Below, in pieces: positions 24,244 through 35,312 of a stretch of 64,000 nucleotides of DNA. A model generated the notes under the pieces. That model saw nothing but the letters and a program-made list of their open reading frames with translations. It searched no databases and was not told where the DNA came from. The translations under genes and the position numbers were made by a program. The stretch covers positions 60,122 to 124,121 of the forward strand of contig SNVD02015994.1 of the NCBI GenBank assembly GCA_013180625.2. The letters run 5' to 3'. Numbering within the stretch: the stretch's first letter is position 1; each line of letters starts with the position of its first letter. This DNA comes from Boswellia sacra. Lineage: Eukaryota > Streptophyta > Magnoliopsida > Sapindales > Burseraceae.

Positions 24244-25101
24244 TGTTAGGACAATACCACGTGGACTGCCATGTGTTTTAGTCAATTTATGTGGCATTGA
24301 TGTTGGAATTTTGAGAGAAAACAAATCTTGCACTATTTTATTACTTTCCTATTTTGAATTGATTCAGTTATGTGTAACTTAACCCGATATTATTTACAAG
24401 ATTTAGATTTACATTAGGAAAGTGTTGATTTTATCTCACTCAAGGAATGGATTTATATTTTGTTTATTTACTCAATATCCTAACTTGATTTAGTTTTCCT
24501 ATATTTGCAAGATTTACAAGATACAGGAAAGATCTTGAAGAATCCTTGTTCAATAAGGAAAGTTTGTTGGACAAGTCATAGGATATAGGAAAGATCTTGA
24601 AGAATCCTTGTTCAATAAGGAAAGTTTGTTGGACAAGTCATATATAATTGGAAATCCTTATGTTCAGTGACATGCTTGTAAGCAAGCTGAATGAGTTTAG
24701 CTTGAATAGTGATAAGCATTATTCACTTATCATGATTGTGATTAACTAGAAGAGTGGAGTTATCTCATTGGGAACTTGTACTACAATTTGAGAGGGACTC
24801 AAATTGTGGGAGTGCAACAAGGAAAGAGTTGGTTTGCTATGGATGGAGTTCTAGGTGATTAGAATGTTGTTTATATACGATAGGTGAGTGTGAGTGAATG
24901 GGGAGCTCATCATTTGTAAAGTCCTAGTTCTTGTAAACATGAACATCATAGTGAATTGTAGCTTGGCTACCTATGGATGTAGGCTGGTTGTAGCCAAACC
25001 ACGCAAAACTCCTCTATGCAATTTTATTACGTTTTGTTACATTTGATATAACTATAGTAGTTCTATCTTACATAACTACGTCTGTAGGTTAATAATTTAC
25101 A
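24244..25101 (+). repeat. 3' LTR of A2
   Basis: 858 bp, TGTTAGGACAATACC to AATTTACA. Holds a 62-bp tandem duplication (AGGAAAGATCTTGAAGAATC at 24525 and again at 24587) absent from the 5' copy. Confidence 0.85.
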
Positions 25102-26262
25102 TTTTAGGATTTAGCAATCTAAACAATTTTTATTACAAATTAACCATCAAAATAATTACTACTGAAATAACTATTTTAATTACAATTTTCCTTGATTCAC
25201 TAATATGAAATGGTCAGTAGTTGTGACATTAGGAACTGATAATTTTAGTCACCATTATATTTTCTTACAAAATCCTAAATCATTTATAACAACAATGATG
25301 ACATAATTTTTCATGAAGAGTAACTATTTCAGTTTTCCATTTTGTAATATTCTTTCAAGGTAATATCATAAATTTGAAATTTTATTGCTTGTAAATTATA
25401 ATTTTCTGCTGTTATTAAAAGTCTAACGAGTAACAATTTACATTTAAATATGTTACTATTGATAAATTAAGTTTGATTTGAACAATGACAAATTAGGGGT
25501 CATTTGTTTTGATAGGTCTAAATTAAACTAAAGTTTCATAAAAATTTATATGACATATATATGTGTGTGCGTGTGCATGTGTATTTCAACATCTAAATTA
25601 ATATATCTGAAATTAGTACATTTACCTATATATGCTTATTGATGTTATTTTCACTTGTACTTTTTTAATATATTAAAAATATTTATAAATCAATAATTTG
25701 ACAAAATTAATATTGAGATATTTAAATATTTGAACTTTTGAATTTTAAATAATTTATGATTTCTCCTAACTTCTAACAAATAATAAATATATTATAAATT
25801 ATACTTGTATTTATTTAAATATGTATTTTTCTAATAAGAACCATATACAAAACAGTCATAAATGAATTATGTAGGGGTATGTAGAGAATAAAGGTTGACA
25901 TAAGTCATTCAAACATTTGCAGTTAGATTAAAAACTAAAATATTTAGCTTTTTCCATCAGATGAAATTGTTTGAGAACAAGTATTAACTCCAAAAAGCAA
26001 ACACGTTAAAAATAATTGAAGTAAAAAAGTATGTCAACATTAAAATTCAGATAATTACACAAAACACCTCTTCAGGCAAATAAAGATTAGGGTAATTATA
26101 TTAGACGTTTATATTAATTCAAAATGCTGATGACCCCTAACCTTTTCAAAATTAGTTATTGAATTTCTGGTCACTATTTTGATCTCCTTAAAGTCAACAA
26201 ATTATGGGTATTATTGTCATTCATAATCATTAAATTCTAAGATATATCTTTTTTTCTTGTGC
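25102..26262. other. AT-rich unclassified DNA
   Basis: No coding potential. A short TG/TA microsatellite lies at about 25556-25582. The left 150 bp may be the other half of the DNA-transposon-like sequence left of A2. Confidence 0.45.
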
Positions 26263-26355
26263 GGGGTTATTTGCACCCAATTTTTTGTTATACACACCCA
26301 CTTTTTTGGTTAAAATTTGTATCACTATAATACCCCTAAAACAATTAATTAGTAA

Positions 26356-26745
26356 GAGCACGTTTATTTCGATTTCTCTATTGACAAAAAGAGCTTGTTT
26401 AATATCAAAAGCTTTTTAAAATTTTTTTAGGTTGCTTCATTGCCACCTGAAAAGAGTTTATAAGTAATTAAAAAAGCTTTTTATGTCTTTTAAAAAAGCT
26501 CAAAATTGAGGCTTTTGGAAAAAGCTCTTCATGAGCTTTTTAAAATTATAAAATATCAAATATACTCTTACCATATTTTAAAAGATTTACCTTATTCTTC
26601 CTTTCTAAAAAAATAATTTTATTAATTTAAAATTATCCAACCAAACAACTATCAACTTTTTTATAAAAGTTATATTTTTACAAGTTTTACTCCAATAAAA
26701 TCTATTTCAATAAGCTTTACTTGGAGAAGCAAAACAAACATACCC
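26356..26745. mobile_element. MITE 2, PIF/Harbinger-like
   Basis: 390 bp, non-coding, between TAA at 26353-26355 and TAA at 26746-26748. The ends GAGCACGTTTATTTCG and complement GGGTATGTTTGTTTTG agree at 11 of 16 positions. The inside is rich in AAAAAGCTTTTT palindromes. More degenerate than the MITE at 13531. Confidence 0.5.
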
Positions 26746-26918
26746 TAAGTCTACTTATGAAATTAAAAATTTATAATCCACCAAATTAATCCTACTTCTA
26801 TCTTCAAGCCCAAGACCGCGAGTTTTCATCATCCATGAACCCAAGTCCGATGAGCCTTTACTTTTTTGAATCTCCATGTGAAAATGACAATGTGGAACCA
26901 TTTTTAGCCTTTTAAAAT

Positions 26919-28938
26919 GTAGAGTTCCAAAAAAAAATGTATGTAAATATATGAGAATTGGGTTGGATTATAATTGTGGGCTTGTGTTAGAATTTGGTAG
27001 GGATTAAATGGGTTTGAAAAAAAAATAAGTGGACTTAGGCCCCTGAATTAAGGCCTTGTATATATAAGAGAGACATTAGGGTTCCAAAGGGGGGATTTTT
27101 CTTTCATTTGGCTAGAAGAGGAGAGACTTACGGTTATAGAGAGAGAGAGAGAAGAAGAAGAAGAAGATAAGGAAGAAAAAGAGAGGAAAAGAAGGGAAAA
27201 ATCAAAGAAGTTTATAGGCTTGGAAACCAAGTAGGGATTTTCTAACACTAACAGTATTTTCTTTTTGTTATTCTTAATTGATATGGGTTGTAATACATGT
27301 GATTTATGGTTAAATTGATTGTTTGTTGCTTGGATGATGAATTATTTGTCAAATTATGTGCGTATGAAGTGAAGGAGATGTTGCTCTTGATAGAAGTTGT
27401 GATTCATGTGACTGTCCTATGTTCTTTGAGTTGCTGCATTTTTCTGGATTATGATTTGTACAATTTTTTTTATTTAGGAAAATAGACATATGAAGCTTTA
27501 AATAGCCATTAATTTCATTGAATTTCGATTTCAAATGAAATTTTGGTGAATTTTTGAAATTAGAGGTCGAAATTTGGAAATGATATTGTTCAACCAACAT
27601 ATTCGACTCTGTATAATTTGAGACTAATATTTAATCCAACACGACTCAACACTTACGTGTCGAGTGTCGAGTGGATGTGTCGAGTGTCTATTTTGAATGT
27701 GTCGAGCGTCTGTTTTGAATGTGTCGAGTGTCTGTTTTGAATGTGTTGAGCGGATGCTTGGAATATGTCGAGTGGATGTGTCGAGTGTTTGTTTTGAATG
27801 TGTCGAGTGTCTATTATGAATATGTCGAGTGTCTGTTATGAATGTACCGTGTCTATTTTGAATGTGTCGAATGTCTGTTTTGAATGTGTCGAGTGTCTGT
27901 TTGGAATATGTCGAGTGTCTATTTTGAATGTGTCGAGTGTCTGTTTTGAATGTGTCGAGCGTCTATTTTGAATGTTTCGAGTGTCTGTTTGGAATATGAC
28001 GAGTGTCTGTCTTGAATGTGTCAAGTGTCATATGCACAACTTGACATGTAGTGTTGAGGGTCGAGTGTCTGGTGTCGAGTGTCATATGCACGACTCGACA
28101 TGTAAGTGTCGAGTGTCGAGTTATGAAAGTGTCGAGTGTTGAGCGAAATTATAGACCGACCCGACCCCTCCTGACAGGCTTAGATTTTTCATAAAAACTG
28201 TATTTCCTTGAGACTTATTTTGGAAATTATATTGAAAGGTTTATAAAGGTATGCATTGGACCTTGCATGGGCCGTTTTGAATATGGATCCAAGGAGAATG
28301 CAAATATGAAATTTTTAGTGTTGGATCTTTGATGGGCCATTTTGAATACGGATCCAAGGGGAATACGAATATAAACTTGAAATGTTAGACCTTGAATGGG
28401 CCGTTGGGATACGGATCTACGGGAAACATTAGATGAAAAATTTTGATTGTCAAGTGAATAAGTGATACCTTGATGTGCGAATGAGAATGATTACTTGACT
28501 TATTATAATTGGTTGTGTAACTATATAATTGAGTAACTATTTGAATACTTGTGATTTAGTATAATATTAGAATCTTGCCTATTGGGCTATATGCTCACCC
28601 CCGCCCTCCACTGGTACACAAAAAGATATTCGTACTAGTGGTGTTCCAAAGCTTTCCTAAGGAGTCCAATATCTACATGCATGCGATGATTTTTGGGAGG
28701 TGTTTTGACTAGCCTAAATCGTGATAGGAGATTTTATAATATGGTTATCAACCTTTGTACTAAGTGTATGTAAAGTTTATTTTTAACAAATAGTTAGATG
28801 TTGTAAGGGATTCGTGTGATATGTATAAATATATGTATGAAATGAAAACAAAAAAAAAGAGATATTGATGATATTTATTTTTATTTTCTTAATCAATCAC
28901 CCTAAAAGTCTCTAAATAAGAGATTTTAAGGCGTGGCA
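26919..28938 (+). repeat. 5' LTR of C
   Basis: TGTAGAGTTCC to GGCGTGGCA, 2020 bp. Includes a GA/GAA microsatellite (27136-27172), about 16 units of a 22-bp minisatellite (27640-28030) and three units of a 63-bp repeat (28255-28430). Confidence 0.88.
27640..28030 (+). repeat. 22-bp minisatellite in the C 5' LTR
   Basis: Unit GAATGTGTCGAGTGTCTGTTTT with variants, about 16 copies. The 3' LTR has about 10 (44440-44665). Adjacent short inverted GTCGAGTGTC/GACTCGACA motifs could fold. Confidence 0.85.
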
Positions 28939-28941
28939 GAG

Positions 28942-28954
28942 TGGTATCAGTGCC
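28942..28954 (+). promoter_or_regulatory. Primer binding site of C
   Basis: TGGTATCAGTGCC three bases after the LTR, the tRNA-Met type with A to T at one position. Confidence 0.8.
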
Positions 28955-29118
28955 TGAGCTTTACTGTGGACTTGAGAAAAAGAATGTAGATGGTTTGGGA
29001 GGGGTAGAGTTATGTCTTGTGTGCTTGCATGTGTCTTGAATATTTGTTTGTTATGTTTCTGTTCTATATGTTATAGAATTCTGCCACTTATGTTTTTGCC
29101 ATTGATAAAATCAGATAA

Positions 29119-30806
29119 TGAGTTCTCGTACGCGAGGTGCTTCGAGTTCCAATCCACTTGAGGGCGGTGAAAGGTCGGAGTTTTATAGGGCTGTGAGAGA
29201 TGTGGCCAATACATTGGCAGAGATAGTGGCAAACATAGTTAGAGATACTCTTCATGCTAACCCACCACCACCACGTCAATCGGTATTAGTGACAGGTGTT
29301 GATAATCGAATGAAGAATGCACTTAGAGAGGTCCAACGTCACAATCCACCTACTTTTCATGGGGAGCTCGATTCGAATGTTGCAGAAGACTAGCTTATAC
29401 GAATTGAGCCCCTTTTTAACCTTTTGCAAGTTGAAGAAGATTTACGGGTTAGGGTGGCAACCCACTTGTTGACAGGAGATGCATTACAGTGGTGGACATC
29501 TGTTGAGCATATTAGAGAAGGAAATATCCTTACTTGGAGAGATTTCTCTACTACTTTTCTAGACAAATATTTTCCTATAGTTTTTCGTGATCAGAAGGAG
29601 AATGAGTTCATATACTTGACACAAGGGAACATGACAGTGTAGCAATATGAGGCACGATTTACGGCCTTATCCCTTTTTGCACCTGGTTTGGTAGCAGATG
29701 AGGCAAGTAAGGCTCAAAGATTTTAAAAGGGATTGTGAGATGACATCAGAGCCTCAGTTGCAGTATGTAGATTGACGACATATGCTAATGTGGTGAAGAC
29801 TACCTTAGTTGCAGAACAGGAGATCTCTCAGAGTCACAAAATGGGGGGTATTGGCTTACCTTCTAGAGAAATGAGACAACATGATCGTTCAGCTAAGAGA
29901 CAGAGAACTCATTCCAGTAAGACTTCCTTTAATTCCCAATCTCAGCAACTACAATCTCAAAGCTCCATATCAATGGGGCCTTCACAAAGTCATAAATTTT
30001 GCTATGAGTGTTGGAAACCAGGTCATTTGCGACATCAGTGTTTCATATGCTATAGATACGGACAATACGGTCACATTCAATGGGATTGTCCAGCAGGGAT
30101 GAAAGGTCCTCAAAGTATCACTAGTCAAACCTAATTGACTCCTCAACAAGGGTCAGAGCCACAGTCTAGACTACCATCTCAAGGACGTCATACTCAGTCA
30201 TATCAGGCATCTCAGAAGCCTCGGGCAACTTCTTCTCAATCCGTTAGGCCTCAAAGACAATCACAAAGTGGTAGACATCAGGGACAGATGATTCAGGGAC
30301 GAGTTTTTGCTCTAACTCAGCCAACAGAGCCTACAGATAATGTGGTTGTTAGAGGTACATTAGTGATTTTTAACGCATGGGCCCGTGTTTTATTTGATTC
30401 TAGAGCTACTCATTCCTTTATATCTACTCATTTTGAATCTGCACTAGGATTAGAGTCTGATTTGTTGGATTTTGTATTACATGTGGAGTCACCCATGGGT
30501 AGTACCTTAGAAGTTGGGAAGATATGTTGTTCTTGCGTGATAGAGATCAATGGGCACAGGTTGTCATTTGATTTGATACTTATGGATTTCACCGAGTATG
30601 ATGTGATATTAGGAATGGATTGGTTGTCAACTTATCGAGTTATATTAGATTGTTACAAGAAGAAAGTGATAATTCACACACCTGAAGGGATCGTTTTCAG
30701 TTTTTTATGGGGACAAATATGCATCATTGCATTACCCTCTGCTTGGGTCGCAAAACAAGAAAGGGGTCAGGAACATGATAGCAAGTATATTAGTAGAAGA
30801 GACTAA
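29119..30806 (+). pseudogene. gag and protease of C
   Basis: One frame (MSSRTRGASS start at 29119) runs to 30806 without a frameshift but with about five nonsense codons: TAG 29391-29393, TAG 29640-29642, TAA near 29724, a TGA shortly after, and TAA 30132-30134. Retrotransposon gag: NPPTFHGELD, ALQWWTSVEH and FLDKYFP (29340-29575). Two knuckle-like segments lie at about 30000-30090 (CYECWKPGHLRHQC, then CYRYGQYGHIQWDC, where the second Cys is replaced). A Gln/Ser-rich linker leads to an aspartic protease with DSRATHSFIS at 30397; the family motif is DSGATHSF, so the catalytic Gly is Arg. The partner motif ILGMDWL is at 30609. Confidence 0.87.
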
Positions 30807-31920
30807 AAAAGGGGTTTCTGAACTTCCTCGTGTGGTAAGTGATTTTCCTGCTATTTTTCCTGAAGAGTTGTCTAGGTTACCTCCAACTAGAGAAGTGGAG
30901 TTTGCTATCGAGGTGTATCCAGGTGTGGCACCCATATCAGTTGCTCCTTACCGAATGGCTCTAGCAGAGTTAAGGGAGCTAAAGCTACAAATAGAAGAAT
31001 TGTTAGAAAAAGGATTCATTCGACCTAGTACTTCTCCCTGGGGTGCACCAGAATTGTTTGTGAAAAAGAAAGATGGTTCATTGCGTTTATGTATAGATTA
31101 CAGGCAGTTAAATCGGGTTACAGTGAAAAACAAATATCCTTTACCTAGGATCAATGATTTGTTCGACCAGTTAAGAGGATCTTTTTGTTTTTCCAAGATA
31201 GATCTTCGTTCAGGCTATCATCAGTTGAGAATAAAGGAAGGAGACATACCAAAGACCGCTTTTCGTACCTGTTATGGGCATTATGAGTTTTTGGTCATGC
31301 AATTTGGACTAACTAATGCTCCTGCTGCATTTATGGATTTGATGAACCGTATTTTCAGACCTCACTTAGATCAATTCGTAATGGTGTTTGTGGATGATAT
31401 CCTTATTTATTCTTCATCTGAAGTTGAACATGAGCAACATCTACGTATAGCATTTCAAACACTGAGAGAGCATTGTCTTTATGCCAAGCTGAGTAAATGT
31501 GAATTTTGGCTATCAGAAGTAAAATTTTTAGGCCATGTGGTGTCAAGACAAGGAATCTCAGTGGATCCATCAAAAGTGTAAGCAATTATGAAATGGGAAC
31601 AACCAAAGAATGTGTTTGAAGTAGTAGCTTCTTGGGTCTAGCAGGTTACTATCGGCGTTTTGTTGAGAACTTTTCTCTATTGGCTACACCAATGACTAGG
31701 TTAACAAGGAAAGGTGTCAGATTCAAATGGAATGATGAATGTGAGTAAGCATTCCAAGAATTGAAGAAAATATTAACTTCAACACCTATTCTTGTGATAC
31801 CACAACGTGGAGTTGATTATGTAGTATTCACTGATGCCTCCTTGAATGGATTAGGGTGTGTGTTAATGCAACAAGGTCGGGTTGTAGCCTACGCTTCTCA
31901 CCAGTTGAAACCTCACGAGC
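30727..31920 (+). pseudogene. Reverse transcriptase and RNase H start of C
   Basis: Frame shifted relative to gag. [11 protein letters not shown] (31083), [13 protein letters not shown] (31197), [11 protein letters not shown] (31303) and the catalytic FVDD at 31387-31398 are intact. The 284-aa frame ends at TAA 31579-31581. After a shift near 31630, tether and RNase H follow with GCVLMQQGRVVAYASHQLKPHE, including the first catalytic Asp in FTDAS (31828-31842). The reading frame is then cut by D at 31921 and continues at 41800. Confidence 0.88.
31916..31920. repeat. Target-site duplication of D, left copy (CGAGC)
   Basis: CGAGC before TGATGCATTC, repeated exactly at 41795-41799. The C reading frame rejoins across it. 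Confidence 0.93.
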
Positions 31921-33332
31921 TGATGCATTCGAAACTAGCAAGTATATTAGTCGCACAAGTAATAAAGTGATGAGTAAGATATCGTTCCCACGAGGATTGA
32001 TTCTAATTAAATTTGTTATTCAAAAGCGAAAACAGAATAAATGGAAGGTTTTGTTGATTGATTAACTAGATGAAATATTAATGCAAATAAAGAACAACAC
32101 AATGCAAACTTAATTAAAGTGAGAATTAATCAATGACAGAAATTTGGTTAAGGGATCATTCTCTACCACAAGATATGGATTTGCGAATAAATCATAGAAT
32201 TGTCATCCAATTACACCATTTAAATTATCAACCGTAGATAACAACTAGCTCTGTTACCCCAATCTTTCCTTACTTTGTTGTTAAATAAAACAAGCTCTTT
32301 ATTTAATCTCTATCCATTAAAAAACCTAGAACAAGCTCTCTGAGTTTAATTCAATGGAAGCATTACGATAAGAAAGATAGGTTGATCTAAGCAATAATCA
32401 CACAAGCTCGGATTATTTAACTTAGGTTATATTCTCCAATTGCGATCTCTGATCACAATTTTACTACTAATGATTAGAAATTCAAGACAATTACGGATCA
32501 AGATTTCTAGTCTAGCAATAAATCACAACCAGATTATATTCAGTTGGCCACTCAAATACAATCAGCAAGCAATCATAAGCAGTAAATATGGGAGAATACA
32601 AGCAACTTCAATTAGAGAATTGGATAACAATTCCTTACACAATCAACTTACAAAAACCATATCAGGGGCTTTGAAATCACCCTCAAACAATTCAGATTTA
32701 GTTACACATGTTTAAGAACGTGGTAAATACAATACAACATGGAGACATTCCAGAAAATGAAAGGAAAGGGAAAAACTTAGCAAATTTGATGTAGTTCTCT
32801 TTGGATTGTAGTTCTTCCTCTTTCCAAGCTTCCTTTCTCCTTCAAGAACTCCAAGAGATGAAAGAATTCCAGAGCTGAAGCCCTCCCACGTTCTCCCCTC
32901 TTCAAGTTATCAAAATAAAACCCTAAAATGTGTTTAAATACTCTGCTACAGTAAACTGCTACAGTGTCCTGTATTATACATGCTACAGTGATTTGTGGAA
33001 TTACATTTCTGTACTTCTCACACTGTTTTGATTACAACTTTTGGTACACTGAATGGATTTATAAACCGTAAATTTCTCTAAAAAATAGACTTCGAGAGCT
33101 TTCCAACGGTATATAATATGTCATCGGGTTCATTGTATATCAATACAATTAAATCCGAGAAGATGGTTGACTAGCAGAGATGAAAACGAAGGGTTTTACT
33201 CCATTTTTGTGCAAGTTGCTCCAAAACTCCTACAAACATCAAAACCACACAAAAACATAAAAATACCAAGGAATATAGCAAAGAAACATGGACGAATTGA
33301 TATGAAAATGATATATAATTAGACACCTATCA
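31921..33332 (-). repeat. 3' LTR of D
   Basis: 1412 bp between TGATGCATTCG (31921) and ACACCTATCA (33332). Equal in length to 40383-41794, with about 3 differences in the first 40 bp. Confidence 0.92.
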
Positions 33333-33333
33333 A

Positions 33334-33348
33334 ATTCCTCCACACTTA
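33334..33348 (-). promoter_or_regulatory. Polypurine tract of D
   Basis: The minus strand reads AAGTGTGGAGGAATT next to the 3' LTR. A second, stronger tract (AAGTGTGGGGGAGGGGAATT on the minus strand) lies at 34051-34070. Confidence 0.7.
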
Positions 33349-35312
33349 AACTTTGCTAGTCCTTGAGCAAGTACAACAATATGAAACAAAACTAAACCGA
33401 AACAGAATCAAAGAAAAATTAAAACACACAAATGCTACAACTTGCAAATAGGTCTCAAAGATTGTACTTAATTATAACCCAAGGAAAACTTCAAAATAAT
33501 GCACTTGATCAAGAATCTCATTACAAAGATTAGTTTCGCTCTGCTTCAATTCCTCAAGTATGTGTGTGTAGAGCCATTCTCACCTAATCATTTGTAACCC
33601 GGATGAGTTTATGCATAAAAATGAATCATATTTAATATTGAAGATGTGTATATAAATGAACTTCATAGGCCTGCTTTTCAAGTCACTCTGCACTAATGTA
33701 GACATGCACAACACTAAGGATCAAGTAGGACTTTATTAAGCTTGTAACGTTTGGCTTGGGTGAAGGTATGATAAAGGATAATAAATTTGCTCAAATCACC
33801 CACAAACACATAAATCATTCAAGATTATGTAGAGCTCAACCCTATAACACAACTTTATTTCAATTCACTAGGTTACTCCCCCAAACTTATTTAGAACACT
33901 CAATCTTCTTTTTTTTCTTTTTTTTCTTTTTCTTTTCTTTTTTTTTTAGAAAATAAAAGAAACTACACCCCCGCACTTTGTTATTTCATTCTTTTTAAGA
34001 ATACCCAAGGGTATAGATATCTTTTTCTTCTTCCTTTTTTTTTTAACTGCAATTCCCCTCCCCCACACTTAAACAACACATTGTCCTCAATGTTTAAGTA
34101 CGTGGAAGATAAGTACAGATGGTTTTTTTTCTCTCTCTTTTTTTTGACAAACATAATAAAACTCACTTGCATTGCTCATGGCACAATCCAACCTCCTCTA
34201 ACTTCCCAAAAACAGAACATAATTCAAAATGTCATCGTGAATGATCTACATGCTCATAGGTCAGGGACAAACTGTTTGGAAAAAAAAATTCATTTAAGGT
34301 TAGAAAATCTTTTTAGTGAGTTAACAAAAAAAAACTTACAAAGGCTCAAAGGGGTAACTAGGGATCAATTTTAATAAAGGTTGGCTATTAAGGCTCAAAC
34401 GGTCCAAAGATGGCCTAAATCATTTCCCTAATATTGCACAGTCTAGGATTTTGCCTCGAGTGACCATCAAACAAGTTCTAGAATTCATTGAAATCTGAAG
34501 AAACACTTAAATTACATAAACTTTCTCTAAGTAAACAAATAATTCAGTGATAATAGCTTAGTGCTCAATGTTGTGCAAGAAATCAAAGGCAAAGCGAAAA
34601 CCAATAAACATTTCAAGCACACAGATCCATGCATCATTTATCATTTTCCAAGAGTTATTCTTAATTCAATCATTATCTTATCATCGACCCACAAAATGCA
34701 AGAAAAAAGGTACGTGGCATTGTTACACTTAAGTCAAGATTGTATATTTCAACAATCCTTAGGACCAGTAGCCCGCAGACTTAAGGTTTCCAGCCTATAT
34801 ACCTTTATTATGAAAGAACAAAACAAGATACAAGACACTTCAAACAGCATGAACTAAACAAACTACAGATTTATGTCGAGAGAATGCGTTTCAAGAGTTA
34901 AGAAAACCCCATATTCTGCCATTCTCAGGTTTTTTCACAATGTTTTTTTTTTTTCGAATCGAAAACTGATAAAGACAAAAACACACAACAACTCGAAATT
35001 ACATAAAACTAAACTTACTCAGAAAATAATAAAGTCCAACAAATCAGCAAACACAAACAAGTCAGTTAGAATGGGTCTAAAAAGTTTAGAAGTTAGCCTC
35101 CTTATTAAGCCATTATGGATTAAAGAGATCCAGAATGCGTTTCGAGAGGAATTGAACTTTTTAAGCCACCACTCTAAAAGCCATGATTAGAAAATATTAC
35201 CTGGGGCGAAAGAAATAACCTGAAAACAACTCAAAAGAAATGACATAAAAAATCTCAAATAAACACACTAAAAAGAAAGTAAACAAAAACGAAGCAAACC
35301 AATAGATAGATA
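33349..35312 (-). other. 3' non-coding region of D
   Basis: No supported coding sequence. Contains pyrimidine-rich runs (33907-33950, 34022-34044, 34120-34147) and the second polypurine-like tract. Short open frames here lack family features. Confidence 0.6.

Larger units (their letters stand above)
15053..25101 (+). mobile_element. Copia element A2 with an extra 3' reading frame
   Basis: 10-kb Ty1/copia element. 5' LTR 15053-15860, gag about 15920-17715, pol about 17820-20890, a third broken reading frame about 21740-23685, polypurine tract, 3' LTR 24244-25101. Gene order (integrase before reverse transcriptase) makes it copia. The long 3' region and the AGAGGGAGATTGTTAG junction suggest a Sirevirus-type element with a third gene. 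Flanks TTTTG (15048-15052) and TTTTA (25102-25106) are an imperfect target duplication. Many stops and frameshifts; inactive. Confidence 0.88.

Noticed and set aside
15048..25106. Exact target duplication for A2
   Set aside because: TTTTG and TTTTA differ at one of five bases in T-rich DNA, so it is only suggestive.
25490..26010. hAT-like MITE starting AGGGGTCATTTG
   Set aside because: The candidate far end (complement of AAAAAGCAAACAC) matches poorly and no 8-bp duplication was found.
27640..28030. CRISPR-like array of regularly spaced GTCGAGTGTC motifs
   Set aside because: Units are contiguous 22-bp minisatellite copies without distinct spacers, inside a plant LTR.
33756..35190. Plus-strand open frames of 66-105 aa in D
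   Set aside because: They run antisense through the element's 3' non-coding region and homopolymer tracts and show no family features.
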